A DNA stretch of 64,000 bases, taken from the NCBI GenBank assembly GCA_020284085.1, contig JACEVL010000083.1:1-64000 (forward strand), read 5' to 3'. Under the pieces are notes generated by a model. It did not search any database, had not been told where the DNA came from, and was given only the letters and a program-made list of their open reading frames with translations. The translations under genes were made by a program, and so were the position numbers. Numbering within the stretch: position 1 is the stretch's first letter; each line of letters starts with the position of its first letter. The stretch comes from Aporrectodea caliginosa. Its lineage: Eukaryota; Annelida; Clitellata; Crassiclitellata; Lumbricidae. Positions 21,501 to 48,526 of this stretch are shown here, piece by piece.

Positions 21501-22702
21501 TACATTGCATTATGTTAATTGTTGACATTTATGGATGATTTTGGTTGTTTTTTCAGTTTGTCATTCTTGTCATCGACAGTACAGATAGAGAAAGATTAAG
21601 TGTTGCAAAACAAGAACTCTATCAAATGCTGGCCCATCAGGTAAATCACCTTTTATTATCAGATACATAAATGTTCAGTACAAAAATCACTCTACACAAA
21701 ATGTTGAGTACTAGTGTAAATTTGTCTTTGCTGAATTTCATCTTATTTATTTTTGATCAATTCCAGTTTTTAATATTTAATATAAACATCTATGTAGTGT
21801 ATGCATAGCCATATATCGCATGCATTTACTATATGATTATGTATTTCATATTTGTGTTGCTTTTTTAATGACAGGACCTGAAGAAGGCTGCTGTCTTGGT
21901 GTTTGCTAACAAGCAAGATGTTCACGGGGCAATGTCATCTGCGCAAATTATGCAGCACCTGAACCTTACGTCATTGAAGGACCATCATTGGCACATCCAG
22001 AATTGCTGTGCTCTCACGAGAGAGGGGTAAGTAGTCACACCAAATTTGTTTTGAGATTTAATGTATTGTGTAAAGAAATTTGTGGGTTAATTAACCAGTA
22101 ATTATCGAGCCTTTGGCTTTGATAAATGCTGTGAGAGTGGATTTCATGTTCACTTGGTTGACTAGTGTGATCAGTGTAAGGAATTTTTCCATCTCTGTTG
22201 ACTGCTTTGAGGACACATTTCTAATAATTCTTGTGATGATACTTGGGTTTTTCGTATGGCACAATTTTAAAACTCTTGACGGAATATTTCTGCCTTTGTT
22301 GTAAAAATTTAATTGAAAGTGAAATAAACCTAGCAAAAGTAGCAGCAGTTAACTGTCCTATGAAATACGATACAGTACAACTGTATTTCATATTTCCCTC
22401 CATGAAAAGTTCAGAACAGCACTGAGCAGTTGGGCCAGAAGGACTTGCTCAAGATCCTCACACAGTGACTGCCTGAGTTAAGGCTTGAACCTATTCTTGC
22501 CATCTTATAGGCCAAGCTTTCTATCCATTTGGCCACTCTGAATTCTTTGACCTAAATCATGAGTTGTTGCTAATTTATTCTGTCTTCCTTAGTGTTTAAG
22601 CTCATAATGTCAAGATTGTTTCAGCTACTAACGTGCTGCTTGTGTTTTTGTTTTAGTTTAAATCAGGGTCTTCAGTGGATGTGCAACCAGCTGCCGAGGT
22701 AA
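18515..22702 (+). CDS. ARL5: ADP-ribosylation factor-like protein 5 (Arf-family GTPase)
   Basis: ARL5 is a small GTPase that in other animals acts at the trans-Golgi, recruiting the GARP tethering complex for endosome-to-Golgi transport. Six exons splice in frame: 18515-18560, 19723-19783, 20773-20920, 21557-21640, 21875-22026 and 22657-22702 (TAA). The product is 178 aa; vertebrate ARL5A/B have 179. Visible features are Gly2 for N-myristoylation ([15 protein letters not shown]), the P-loop GLDNAGKT at 23-30, the switch region [11 protein letters not shown], the G3 box WDIGGQE at 65-71, NKQD at 125-128 and CCALTREG near the C-terminus. The Arf-like Asn26/Gly28/Lys29 pattern and [12 protein letters not shown] favour ARL5 over ARF1. 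Intron 1 contains a 307-bp hAT MITE and intron 2 an L2-like fragment. Exons look intact, so the gene is probably functional. Confidence 0.96.
19105..19411. mobile_element. hAT MITE in ARL5 intron 1, 307 bp
   Basis: A perfect TSD CAATAGAT lies at 19097-19104 and 19412-19419. TIRs are CAGGCCCGCCGA and the complement of CAGGGCTGCCGA (10 of 12 match). Subterminal GGGGCCC/GGGCCC words recur at both ends. Confidence 0.9.
20230..20640 (+). mobile_element. decayed L2/CR1-like RT fragment in ARL5 intron 2
   Basis: GCATTGGCTTCCTTTAGAATTC followed by coding for [11 protein letters not shown] is the L2-type LHWLPLEFR motif. Several frameshifts follow. The 3' end near 20640 has a TTGCAAATGTAAAATG end. 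Confidence 0.6.
22345..22548 (-). mobile_element. tRNA-derived SINE in ARL5 intron 5
   Basis: On the minus strand the head has an A-box-like TGGCCAAATGG and a perfect B box GGTTCAAGCC, spaced as in a tRNA. The body contains GTGCTGTTCTGAACTTTTCA and GGGAAATATGAAATAC. The body matches the SINE at 31965-32190. It is too degraded to be a working tRNA. Confidence 0.8.
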
Positions 22703-24700
22703 TAGAAAGAAGACAGACCTAGTCATTCCAGATTTCCCGTCCAAACATCTTTGAAATACTCGCCAGTATTTCTCGGACTGGCAGCCTTCCTGCGTTTGCT
22801 GGACCAGTGCACTCGATTGTTGTGTGGATTGGTTGCCATTTGTTACGAGATTCTTAGGTAAAGGCATAATCAACCAGACTGTTGTGACACCTTGTGTGGA
22901 TGGTCACCAAGGCAGATAGTTTATTTATGTGTTATTTGATATAATTTATCGTCTATGTTACAGTGGTTTGTTGCAGTACAGTGGCATTTTATAGACTCGT
23001 AGTTTCTGCATTGCCCTGTTTTTAGCTTCGTCCCGTTAGTCCATTGCTTCGAGGTGCAGCTCGTGGTTTTGAAGCGGTTACAAAGTGATAGAGAGTTACA
23101 GGGGATAATTCTCTCTATGCCATTTCATTGGCATGTTTGCCCAAATACTTTCAAAACTATTTACTTTCCATTCTTAATAATTACCTGAAAACAATTCGAT
23201 GTGGAACTATTAGTGAGAAATGGTATGCTATGGCCTGTACCTTTCAGTAGCACAAAGACTTGACTGTTTACAAAACCCATAAGGCAATTTGTATTCCCAA
23301 TTATTATACAAAATGTTTTTGTTAACTGTTATCAAATCTCAGGGAGGACAAGTTTACGCTGTTGTAGAATTGCAATACTGTAAAGAGAACATGTTGCTAA
23401 TTTATTGTGAATGTAATGCAGCTTTGCCCACCGGCTGTTTTGTGTTTGCCATTGTGTAATTGTTGCAAAATATTTTGTTTGCACACTTTTATTCTCTGGT
23501 GTTTACATGAATTTCCTGGTGGTGTTGGAGAGTAAGTTTAATGATGTTTCTGCGACTTTGAAAATACTTCTTAATTACTTGTATATCATCATCAGTACCT
23601 GATGCCAGCCTTTTGACAGCGTTTGATAGAAATAAATGATCTTTGGATCATTTCATTGTATGCTCAACTGCGTATTGATCTGGTGCGTGGCCAGGACAAT
23701 TACTTGTCTATAATAGACATTAATGGTGCCAAAGCCACTTTTCAGTCTTCATGGTCAGTAAAGTATGTGTGTTATGGCTATATATATATTGCTTTATATA
23801 TTTTTGCATTTTATGTTGTTTTGTTCCTTGTAACAATAATTTATTGTAATGCTGTACATAATGCTGTTTAAAGTAATGCCTGCAAACTGTGACACAATTT
23901 TGGTCTGAATGCTTAGAAACACAAATTATTATCTCATACTAAATGACCCAAAATACATGACTAGCCACAATTGATGTTCGCTAAAGTCTGGCCTACAGCC
24001 AAACACTAACGTTACTACCGACTCTTTCTAATTATCTGACAGAAATGTCTGGTTTGGTTACACATTTTGCTGTTACCAGGTTCATGTGTTCGGAATGTGC
24101 TCTTTAAGATACTCTTGAAATGCATAATTATTATATAATGTAAATGTTCGGTTACAGTTCATTACATGTACATGTATGTATTACATTGTAAGAAAGGTTA
24201 TAATGGTTCAATTCTTTCCATCAGAAAGAGAGGCATAAAGTTCTACTCATGTAGTTGAACTTGACAGTTCTATGATTATAATTAATGCTTTTGAACAGCT
24301 CTGAATTGTGCAGTATGTCTGGTTAAATTACCACATTCATGGCTCTAGAATCTTCTCTAATGACATGCAGAATGAGAATGGTTGTGCAATAATGTTCTGT
24401 CGGTGTTTGTTTACAGGACCTTGTTTTTGTGAATATTTGAAGGGTGCTTGAGTATTAAATTTAGTCACATGTTGTACTTTGTCCTGAGTGATTTCTGTAA
24501 CTTGTTATTGTTCGATTTCTAAGGATGCATGTGTTGAAGTGGTTCTAAGTTTATTAATGCTTCTAATTCTTGTGTATTTTGATCTGAGTTTATAATATAT
24601 ATTTTATCTCTTAGTTCTTTGCCATTTAGGTGCATATTCTATTGATATTCATGGTACTGAACTTGAACTGCAGCAACTAAATGATATTTGTCACAATAAA
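22703..24700 (+). other. ARL5 3' UTR and downstream sequence
   Basis: The stretch is unique, AT-rich and free of recognisable transposons, as expected for a long 3' UTR. Candidate AATAAA polyadenylation signals lie near 23630 and at 24695-24700; the second is a good candidate for the distal end. Confidence 0.4.
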
Positions 24701-25139
24701 TATCTTATGAATATAGTTTTTATTTATGTATGCATTATTTTCAGATTGTTGCCTGTGCATTTTTTTAGCAAATTATTAAGACTTAGTAAATAGTAATATG
24801 CGAGCCAATGAAGCTTTAAAATTATCAAGTTCAGTTTATAAGTAACAAAATGTACAGATAAGAATTTATAAAGTACAAAGTTTCTAACAAGAAAAACATG
24901 TTATGGTTTGAATTGTGCCTAGATGGATGAAGGATTTTATATTTTGAATGCATAGATGTATTTTTAGGAATTGTAATGCTAGAGAAATATCTCTATGTAC
25001 AGTTCCCAAATATCAAGATATCTGAATTTCAAATTCACAATTCCTTAGGTCTATGTGCATCATCTAATCTAATGACATATAAGAGTCATTAGATTATACT
25101 AGACTTATTGCCTACCTTCCTCTTCTCTTACATTTCAAC

Positions 25140-25440
25140 TTATATGACTGATACTGATGAACTGCATTGGCTTCCCATTGCTTCTTGAACCCAGTACAAG
25201 ATCTTGCTCATGCTTTCCAGAACTTGGCAAGGATGGACTCCCAAGTACCTTAGTGATCTCTGTTACAGGGCCACCTCCGCTCTTTCTCTTCATCCTCTTT
25301 GCTGTCTAGACTATCTTGATCTCTTTTCTCCCAGGGAAGGACTTCTCTGGCCCAACATCATGCCATTGCTTTCGTGGGTCCTTCCTCTTGGAATGACCTG
25401 TGAATGATTGAACATTGATGTGACAGTCTACCAAATAAAT
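25140..25440 (+). mobile_element. decayed L2/CR1-like RT fragment
   Basis: AACTGCATTGGCTTCCCATT is followed by a frame with TQYKILLMLSRTWQGWTPKY then LSDLCY, the LHWLP...YKIL.L......P.YL.DL pattern of L2-like ORF2. Frameshifts occur before the end, near AAATAAATGTGGTATAAC. Confidence 0.75.
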
Positions 25441-26404
25441 GTGGTATAACTTTAACTCCGAAAACTTGAACAAACACCCGGAACATTGTAAAACATACAT
25501 GTTTTGATCATCAGAAATTACATAATTAATGCCCTAATTACTAGTAGTTCAGTCTGAAATACAGCTTCAAGTTCATCATGTTGACTTTTATCATCACCTC
25601 TTCGGCCTTGCGGAAAATGTCCACTGATATAGGGTAGCTTAACTGCTCTTCTTCAGACCCCTTGCCGACAGTGTGAGGAAGAGTGCAGTTGACATTTCTG
25701 AGTATTTTCACATCCATCTCGTTTAACTTCCTTCACTTCTTCCATCTAATCTGGTCTTCTTTCATCCTCCTAATATCCCTCAGGTCATTTCAGGACAAAA
25801 ACAAAATAAACGACACTGAACTACCGACAAAGTATGAGCTTATGGGGTTTTAAGCCATGCCAGAGGCCTCTGCCAAACTAGGAGCCTATGGGGTTTTATG
25901 CCATTCCAAAGACCCAGCAGGTCTACTACTAACAAACTATTGACACACAAATATAAAAACGAACGAGCAAACTCCAGCCACAATTACGACAGTTATCTGA
26001 TCCATCCTCCGAACTCACCAAGACCGCACCTGTTGCTACCTCCAGGCCAGAACAGAGGGGGGCAGATGAGCCAGCTGGCACGAGCCTATGATTTTGAGGG
26101 GGGGTCTCTCCCTGATGGAGAATCATACGAAAATGGATCCTTTAGCATAAAGATAAATATAGATAAATCATAAATGAATAAATTAGGACTGTCACGAATA
26201 TTCATCATGACATTGTGTAGTTAGCACTGATTGCCAAAATACTTACCGTAATGAGCAGTTTGAAATGAATGGGACCTACATTTCCCATCTGGCTGGGCCT
26301 GTCACCAGCTCTGCACGGGCTTGGCTGTCGCTCCACAGGTCTTTCACTCAAAACTGAAAACACTGCTCTTTCCCAAATCCTGTCCCCTTATATCCCACTT
26401 TATT
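25441..26404. other. intergenic, short tandem repeat only
   Basis: Two diverged copies of a block ending TATGGGGTTTT lie at about 25830-25920. Otherwise I see no gene or element boundary. Confidence 0.5.
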
Positions 26405-27570
26405 TAAACTCTATACAATACAATACAATACAATACAATACAACTTGCATTTATAACGCGCCTTAATAAAACACAGTCTTACTCAAAGGACGCGTTACAA
26501 TGTACTTACTAATCATAGAACTTGGAGAAGAGATAAGTTTTAAGTTTAGATTTTAAAATATTAATTGAGGATGATCTTCGGATTAGTTCTGGTAGAGAGT
26601 TCCATTCAACTGGACCAGCTACTTCAAACATTCTGTTCCCAAATTGAAGATTTGTTCTTTTGATTACGAAGTCTCTTTTCGAAGCTGATCGCAATCCACG
26701 TCTTGATTCAAGAGCAGCACATGGTGTGACTAAAGATGATAAGTAAGGAGGAGCAGAACCTGACATTATTTTGAACATGAGAAGACAGATTTTAAAGGAT
26801 ATCCGAGCCAGTGTAATTGCTGAAGGGAGTTGGTGATGTGATCTCTAGGGCCAAGGTTCTTGACTAGACGAGCTGCAGTGTGGATAACAGAGGTAAGCGG
26901 TGAAAGGGTTGATTTTGGCAGACCATATAGAGTATTGAGTTACAGTAGTCAATCCTGGATAATACAAGTGAATGGACTAAGATATGAAGGCAATGCTCAT
27001 TAAGGCAGCGCTTGATTTGGCGTATTCGTCGGAGATGAAAGAAACAAGCTTTAGTGATAGAGCCAATATGATTAGACATAGAAATTTACTATCAAGAAAA
27101 ACTCCAGATCACGAACTACATTTCGAAGGCTGGATAGAGCAGGTTTCATCTAGTTGCAGGCAGAGAATTTTCAAGTCAAGATGTGGTCTGGAGCGACGGT
27201 CAAACCATATCAATTCCGTTTTCTTCGTATTTAGCTTCAGGCGCATGGATGCACACCAAGACTGTATCTGATGGAAGCAAGCAATGAGTCTGGATTTTGA
27301 ATTATCAATGTTAGCGGTCGAAAGTTTTATATATAGTTGGGTGTCATCAGCGTAAATATGGATAGAAATACCACAACATTGTGCAATTTTGGCGATATTA
27401 GTTGTGTAGAGGATGAAAAGCAGAGGACCAAGAATGGAGCCCTGGGGAACACCAAAAATCAAATTTGCAGTTCTAGAAAATTTACCACCAGAACAGACGT
27501 TGTGAGTCCTGGAAGTGAGAAAAGAGAAAATCCATCTGACTGTCGCCTGTCTGATCTAAACTCAGGCTGA
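26405..27570 (-). mobile_element. 5'-truncated non-LTR retrotransposon, RT palm to 3' end
   Basis: On the minus strand, from 27570 down, SFLTSRTHNVCSGGKFSRT leads into VPQGSILGPLLFILY and IYADDTQLYI (catalytic YADD), then a frameshift, LVLSRIDYCNSILY, and finally MFEVAGPVEWNSLPELIR to a stop near 26509. The 3' end has AAGGCGCGTTATAAATGCAA and a (TATTG)n tail at 26410-26440. The element is broken by at least two frame shifts. It is a different family from the copy at 3690-4803, judging by sequence. Confidence 0.85.
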
Positions 27571-29801
27571 AAATATTTCATATATGAAAAGCATTGTTCT
27601 GGAAAGTGTTAAGTTGTTACGGTTGTCTTTTCTGTGTTGTTGCCCTACAATTTTATTGTAGCGCAGAATATTCATTTGTTGGGCTACTACGTTTGGGCTA
27701 CTTCTTGATACTTTGGAGTTTACGTTTAGCCGACGTTTAACCGATTAGATATACACAATATTTTGCAAAGTTTCGTTTTAAGTTCGCTTGCTGCCTATAG
27801 TTATAGGAAGAAGCAATTGGCACTAAATAAGTAGCACTTGAATAAATATATTCAGGTACTGTATTTGCCGATGTACACATTTTAATGCTTCATGTTAATT
27901 ATCCATTTCCGTGCAATCCAGTTCAGATACTAACCACCGCCACTTATATACTGCAATGTTATTCAGACAGTTTCTTCGCTAGGGAAACTCAGTCATTAAT
28001 GATTAATAATAAATATAGTTCAAGTTGGGTATGCGGCCGATCACGTATAAACAGCATAGCTACGACATCCGCACAGCGAAGGTTCATTAAGTAAGTAAGT
28101 AACCAACAGGTACAGAAAAAAACAATAACCTTATTTAGTGGACTGATCTTTGGGATGTTGACTTGATTACGGTTTGATTTCAGTTGTGCCTGGTGCTATA
28201 GAAACCAGCACAATGGAAGTTACTAATTGGAAATAACAATGAAAACTTTGCAAAGAAATTTTATTTTCTGAAAAAGTTATAAAGTAGTGGACGATGTGCA
28301 AAATGATTCCTTGTTGAAAAAGTTATACTGCAGAGCAGAAATGCTGGGATAATATTGCTACAAAGTGTAGTTACTTGTATCATATCCAGTGGATGGCAAG
28401 CATATTCCATTATTTAGGTACATTTCTGAAGTACATATAAGAATGTGGTGCATGTCGTGTTTTGGGGACTGTTACTGAAGGGGTCAACTCGAATCCCCGA
28501 AAACGCTGAAAATACACAAAAAACTGATTTCATGAAAACAGTTTTCTAGAAAGCGACCGAACTTTCTAGAAAGCTATTCAGAAAGCTAAACACGACATAG
28601 ACCTATCGTGGCCCTGATGTATATCGATATACTACTATTCCCAATGTTTCTTTGTTAGTTATATTCATATGGGTCGGACTTAGAAAATCAATTTCGAGGA
28701 TCCGGCCGAAATTCATTTCGGTGATTCGGGCCGCACCCTTACTGAATGTTGTCAAATTTACCTGAAGAACCACAAGTATTTAAACAGATCTAATTCTATC
28801 TTCCAGAAATGCTTGGGCAATTTTTAAAATTTAAGAAATGTAACTCTGCTCAGTGGAAACCGATCTCTCCATTTATGTATTTATAAGCATACTCTGTGAG
28901 TGGTCATGCACAGATATTTCTAAGGATTCACACCATAGAAATGCTAGAGCTTTTGTAGCTCAGTTATGAGGTCGTCATCAAGGTAATTTTTATGGTAATA
29001 ATAAAGGAAAGTTTTCCTCCGTTTGCATATTTTTTTTCTTACCTGTGTTTACTGCATTGCTTTTGTGCTTTCCTACTGGGGCAAAACAAAGGTTATACAA
29101 ATTCATCAGCCTAATCACAATAATAATTATGGTTACATGGCGCTGCAGCTGTGATTGTAAGAACCACTTTCGGATTAATTATCTAGTTATGATAGTCCTT
29201 CTGGTTGCTTGCAGTGCTCTCATTTCTCTCAGACTCACAGTCTAGGGTGGCCATATTGTTTACCAGTAGGGTGATGGCAATTGGCTGTTTCTTGCTGATT
29301 ACCCTGTTCTGTGTTGTTTGTCCTTTAGTAATGTTTCTTTGTGTTTTTAGTATATTACTATTATTATTAATTATTATTATTACTTTTATTATTATATTAT
29401 TATTATTTTACCCGAGGTATCAAGGATCCCTCAGGTGGCCCAAAAATGTCCTGAGACTGCTGAAAAAGACTAAATTCATATTCACTGGAATGGTGTTGTT
29501 GTCTATTTTTGTGTCCAAAAAGGTCCCCCTGAACACGCTGGCATTGAAATGTTGGATGCTTATAGAGAGTCTTTTTATTAATATTATTATTAAATACGAT
29601 CTAGAAAGTTTCCATCTGGAATGAAAGCTATGGTATTGCTTCAAATAGCCATTTTTCGTATGTATCTAGCTCTATAAGCGACGATACAAAGCAGGTACAA
29701 TGACGTGCTGAAATGTTGCTGCTGTTATTATTGATAAAGTTTATTGTGCATCAACGTCACTTTTTAGCCTAATAAGATTTTTAATTTATTTGTTAAGACT
29801 G
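27571..29801. other. intergenic region before DDX23, no gene recognised
   Basis: The stretch is AT-rich. TTTTCTAGAAAGC words repeat around 28540-28585, and an inverted GGCCGAAAT/ATTTCGG pair lies near 28704-28720. Long frames at 29045-29624 are hydrophobic translations of T-rich DNA. The 5' UTR exon(s) of DDX23 probably lie in the last kilobase. Confidence 0.4.
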
Positions 29802-43891
<14,090 letters not shown>

Positions 43892-44040
43892 ACGTCTTCC
43901 TAGATGCCACTGTGCATATTCGATGACTAACTGTCTGGCAAAATGGCGCATATTAATCAATACTTTTATTATTATTGTTATTGAATAATATTAGACATTA
44001 TTATTAACTATTATTATTAAATATTAATAAATATTATTAT

Positions 44041-44110
44041 TTTTTTTTTTTTTTTTGAACACTTGTTATAGCGCCCCTACCAGATTGCCTATTCAGAGGC
44101 GCAAATATTT
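44041..44110 (-). mobile_element. L2/CR1-like 3' end
   Basis: A run of T is followed by GTTATAGCGCCCCTACCAGA and GCCTATTCAGAGGCGC, the inverted form of the terminal sequence seen after the RT fragments. It lies 150 bp downstream of the DDX23 stop codon. Confidence 0.6.
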
Positions 44111-44214
44111 AGCATATTTAGTATTACCATTATTATTAAATGACATATTTTTTTATTAAATATTATTTTTTTGTGTCAGCCAATTGATTTGAATTCTTGT
44201 CTTGCAAATTCATA

Positions 44215-44335
44215 ATGTGTGGGTCTGAGCCTCCGTTTGAGACGGTTACTACATAGGGACCTTAAGCAAGTCCTTCAAACACGATTGCTGAGCTCCAGCA
44301 ATTGATGCTTTTTCATTAAACAGTGGTACTTTACA
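44215..44335 (+). mobile_element. SINE fragment, same family as 31965-32190
   Basis: The plus strand reads TAGGGACCTTAAGCAAGTCC then TTCAAACACGATTGCTGAGC, which matches the body of the minus-strand SINEs. The tRNA-like head is degraded. Confidence 0.6.
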
Positions 44336-45149
44336 AATACAGAATTACTATCAATAAATAATAATATTATTTTACCCTTGATGTACAATACACACACGTT
44401 GGTCTTATTAAACCTTGAAAATGAAATCAATTGGAAAGACCCTGTCAGGATTTAAAGAAATAAAGCTGGTGTGGGAAGAGACTGTTGAAATGTTGGACGG
44501 AGATGTAATAATGTGGTAACATTTATTGTGATTTAGGTACTGGCTGATTGTTGGGTTGTATGTTGGCTGTATGCCTTGAACCACTCGGTCCTTGGATTAT
44601 AGTATTCTGGTGCATCGTGTGAGTAAACTTGCTGCGTTCCAATGAATTACTGTCATAGAATCTATACTTGAGGCAAGGTTTCCACCCATCTTCATCTGTT
44701 GGCCGTAGGCAATCGAGCCAAGAATAAAATGAGCTATCACTTTCCCTATATTTACATCCAGAGAATTAATATTAACTGAGTTTTAACTCGACTGAATTCA
44801 GTGGAAGCGATGGCCAATCCCGGCGATCCAATGAAGCAGTCCGTCAGGTTTTTGCAGTATGTTGCCTAGCAACAGAGGCCCATCTTTTTGAAATGAGTTG
44901 CCTAGCAGCCTGCAAAATGAAATCCTTGGTTTCTGTCTGCATCACTTCCACAAGAGCTTGAAGACCATTCTGTTCAATCGTGGTTCTTTGTTGTCAGATT
45001 GTGATTGTCTCTGATGAATTGCTATAATATTATGGATATAGAGATTTGATCACTATTGTAGTTCTCACAGAGGGATCTGCATTGGTTGGTTACCCATGCA
45101 ACACTGCACTGAGTTTAAACGATCTTTGTGCTTATACAGAGACCCAATT

Positions 45150-45480
45150 GTCTTGCAGGTTGTGCCCATCTCATCTTAAATAGGAACTGGATCTTGGTCT
45201 TGTCCATCCAGGGCCACAGAGCCTTTCACTCTGTTGCGCAAAATTCGACATGGTTGACCCTCTTGCCCAAACTTCCATGGCACAGCATTGAAGCTTCTCA
45301 GTGGACAGTTCATCTTTTTAGAATAGGTTGCCAAGCAATCTATGACATAGCTCCTTGGGAGTTCTTGCCACTTTTGCTAGCTTTTTAAAACCATTTTGAA
45401 TTGTAGTTTTATGTTGTCTGGTCAACAGTGCCTCTGAAGTGCTTCTACTGGAGAGGCACTATAGAAATTTGCAATTAAAA
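45150..45480 (+). mobile_element. decayed L2/CR1-like 3' fragment
   Basis: CAGAGCCTTTCACTCTGTTGCG with WLTLLPKLPWHSIEASQ-type coding precedes AAGTGCTTCTACTGGAGAGG and CACTATAGAAATTTGCAA, a variant of the GGCGCTATATAAATG end. The reading frame is broken. Confidence 0.5.
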
Positions 45481-46283
45481 CTACTCACCTGAATAGGTAT
45501 ATATTTCTCATCTTGCCTAATTTACATGACCACCATGAAATATCTCTAATCTGAACTTAAATTTATCCTGTCAGAAATGCACTTGGTTAGACTAGGCATG
45601 CTTAAATTTCAGCGCGAGTATTAACTACGATTAACTCCGGAACACTAAGCATACATTTCGGTCGCTCAGAGTCGTCAGCGAGCCAGAAAACAATTTGGGG
45701 TTTCCATTGGACATTGTTGCAAAAAGTTAAGTTTTTGTATTTTGCCTATAATTTTTTTTTAGAAAACTTATTTCAGAGGTATGAACCCATAAAACCACCC
45801 CTAAATACGCCCATGCTCAGAGTAGAATTGGCCAGTATTTTGTTAATTCTCCCCGACTGTTACACCTACAAACATGCAAATTTCTTGATGCTTATCTGTC
45901 CAAAGTAACAGTTTGTCTCCTTATTAACTGCAAGCCTGGGCAAACAATGCCCACAGCTTTGTGATCTTTTGTTCAAGTATGTCCTGTCATAAATTTATTG
46001 TCTTTGCATACCCAATCCAACAACTATGATTTGATGTTGCAACTCTGCCAGCGAATCCATGCGGACTATCTACATGTACTATTATCAGGTATTGTCATTC
46101 TTTTAATAACGAGTAGGGTAAACAATAATTATGAATTAAGACATTGTTCAAACTGTCCTACACTGTGCCCATCTTAGAGAATTATCCAACCATCATTGCT
46201 TTTCACGTAAGTATCACCATGGTGTCTCCTCAGGTCAGGCCTATGATTTCTGAACCGAAACTGACCCAACAACCTGGCTCTCC
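45481..46283. other. intergenic, no feature recognised
   Basis: The sequence appears unique and AT-rich, without a defensible frame. Upstream noncoding exons of the TBK1-like gene could lie anywhere between 44 and 48.5 kb. Confidence 0.4.
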
Positions 46284-46291
46284 ATAGCGTA

Positions 46292-46646
46292 CAGGGCTGT
46301 TAAAGGCTTGGTTTTGGTTTTTTGGGTTTTAAAAAAAACACAAAAAAATAAAAAACCGAAAATTTAGGTTTTTTGGTATTTTACAAATTTCAAAATTATA
46401 AATGCCAAAAATGTCTCTTCAACTCTGTTGGCAATTGTTGTATGCAATGTATGGTCTTTGTTAACTTCGTTTTATGACATTCTACGGTTCTACTGTTCTA
46501 GTTAATATGCATCTGATTAATTTGAACGGTATTATGCCATTTTACGAGTTTTATGATCCGAAATTGTAAAATCTCAAAAATAAAAAACCAAATAAAACCA
46601 AAAAACCAACTTTTCATTTTGAAAAGTTTGGTTTTTTGCACCTCTG
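46292..46646. mobile_element. hAT MITE, 355 bp
   Basis: The TSD is ATAGCGTA at 46284-46291 and ATAGCGTC at 46647-46654 (7 of 8). Ends are CAGGGCTG and the complement of CAGAGGTG, the hAT CAGRGGTG-type terminus. Subterminal GGTTTTTTGG/CCAAAAAACC words are inverted at both ends. There is no coding capacity. Confidence 0.85.
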
Positions 46647-47479
46647 ATAGCGTCCGAGTTTAGGCCGGTCTAACAACGTTTTAATGCAAATGGCATAATT
46701 GGCATTGCGAAACTATGGACATTTTCTGGTGTGTAAAGCTATTTGTTCATATTTATATATAAATACTATTACCAAAGATGTTTGCTATTACTATAAATAA
46801 TACAGCATTGTCTATATAAAGGTCAATCTAAACGTAGTCGTGTATGCGCAGAAAGATGAACGTAGTAAATCTAGAACGCTCTTACTTACTTTTTAAAGTG
46901 AACTAGGGTGTCGAAGTTGGTGACGCTTCACTTCAAGTCCAAAAATAGATCGTGGGATTTTGTTTGAGTCACTGCAATTATTTGTTATTGTTTTTAATAC
47001 GCTTGATAAATGGCAGCTATATAATATGTTTGAACGTGGCTGTGGTATATCTAAATATTATTTCTAAATTTAAGGCCCAAATAAGACTACAAATAAGACT
47101 TTCCAGAATCTTGATTAAACTTCCATTTACGTTTTACCGAGACACAGGTAAATAACACATTCAGTCGCATTTTGTTAATGTTACGGAGCGTGGGTCTACT
47201 ACTTAACAGTGGCAACACAGTGCGTGTGTTGTGAACTCCAGTTCGAAATACCCCAGGATGGACTGAATTTCGGAGCATGTAAATTTGAAAAAGATGCCGA
47301 GTTATACTTCTTCAAATAGTTGCTTACACATCTATTATAGAAGAGTGACAGTGCTTTTGCGAATAAATTACATGTCCCAACATGCCTCATGAACGGAGCT
47401 ATATAGAAGTCATTAGACTAGATGTGTGAATAAGACGATTTATATAGCGCCGAGTAAATCGTCTTATGTGGGTACGTAT

Positions 47480-47690
47480 GTGCCTTTAATTGCGCCTTCT
47501 CATGGTTGGCCCTTCGCTCTGGAACGGGCTCCCTTTGGCGCTGCACTTGCTCCCGATGGTCAACTCTGACTCTGTTCTCTCCTCAAAACTGTCCTATTCA
47601 GTTCTGCTAGGGTGAGGAGCACTTCTGAGTAGTAACCTTGAAGGGGCGGCGGCGCTATGTAAATCTTCGTAATGAATTAGTATGCAATTA
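47480..47690 (+). mobile_element. L2/CR1-like RT C-terminal fragment
   Basis: GGCCCTTCGCTCTGGAACGG then GCTCCCTTTGGCGCTGCACT encodes a [13 protein letters not shown] stretch with a frameshift, followed by TCTGAGTAGTAACCTTGAAG and a GGCGCTATGTAAAT end. Confidence 0.75.
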
Positions 47691-47745
47691 CTAAATGCAA
47701 TAGGAATAGAATGATTATTGCGATTGAGTATTATACACTCTTTAA

Positions 47746-47796
47746 CACTTTAACGATGAGCCCAGTCACATTTAGTACACTGTCATTGTTAAAGTG
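47746..47796. mobile_element. piggyBac-like micro-MITE, 51 bp
   Basis: TTAA lies at 47742-47745 and 47797-47800. TIRs are CACTTTAACGATGA and the complement of CACTTTAACAATGA. It is the shortest of three related copies. Confidence 0.85.
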
Positions 47797-48526
47797 TTAA
47801 GTGCAAATGGAAGACTAAATATATAAACAATAAACATAGCTGAAGATGCAATGAACTAAGCATAACTGGTCAACACGCTACCATCATTTAAATCACTCGG
47901 TCAAGCTTCTAAAGGTCACTTATGCAGTCAAGAGTCTTGACTACAGACTCACTATATTACTTTGGCCTTTTGCGTGACTTCCTTACATTACAATCTTCGC
48001 CCCAGACCGCACGATTTTAAGCTCCCAGCTAAAGACGATAAAAACTATATACTAAGAGTTTTATATAGAAAGTAGCAAACAAACCTTTCTTATGAGAACA
48101 ACGATAGCAACGAACTTACTATCTAATTTATAATTTAACTTGTACCTGGATGCGGTGTGACATCCCGAATAATCAATAAACGAAGATATATATATATATA
48201 TACTTCCACATGTCATGTATCGAACATTATATACATCCATGCCTCAAATTCAGATATACAGACCTTGTGCACTGAATAAGTGCTTTAAATAAATAAATAA
48301 GTTTGTTGGAGTTGAGTTGAGTTGAACCATCTCATGACTCCAAACTGATGACCATTACTCGACTGGAAGGTTTTCTATCAGGAAAAACTGGTTTTAAAGA
48401 GCTGTACCGTTCTTAAAGTATAAATTAATCATTATATTAAATAATAAAATATAGCACTAGAGTTTTAATCTATGTGAAATTACTGATGATTTGCACTGAA
48501 TTTGTATGTCATTGTCTATTTAGTCC

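Noticed and set aside
29045..29624. Long hydrophobic frames upstream of DDX23
   Set aside because: Their composition follows T-rich and (ATT)n DNA; no splice continuity with DDX23 and no recognised domain.
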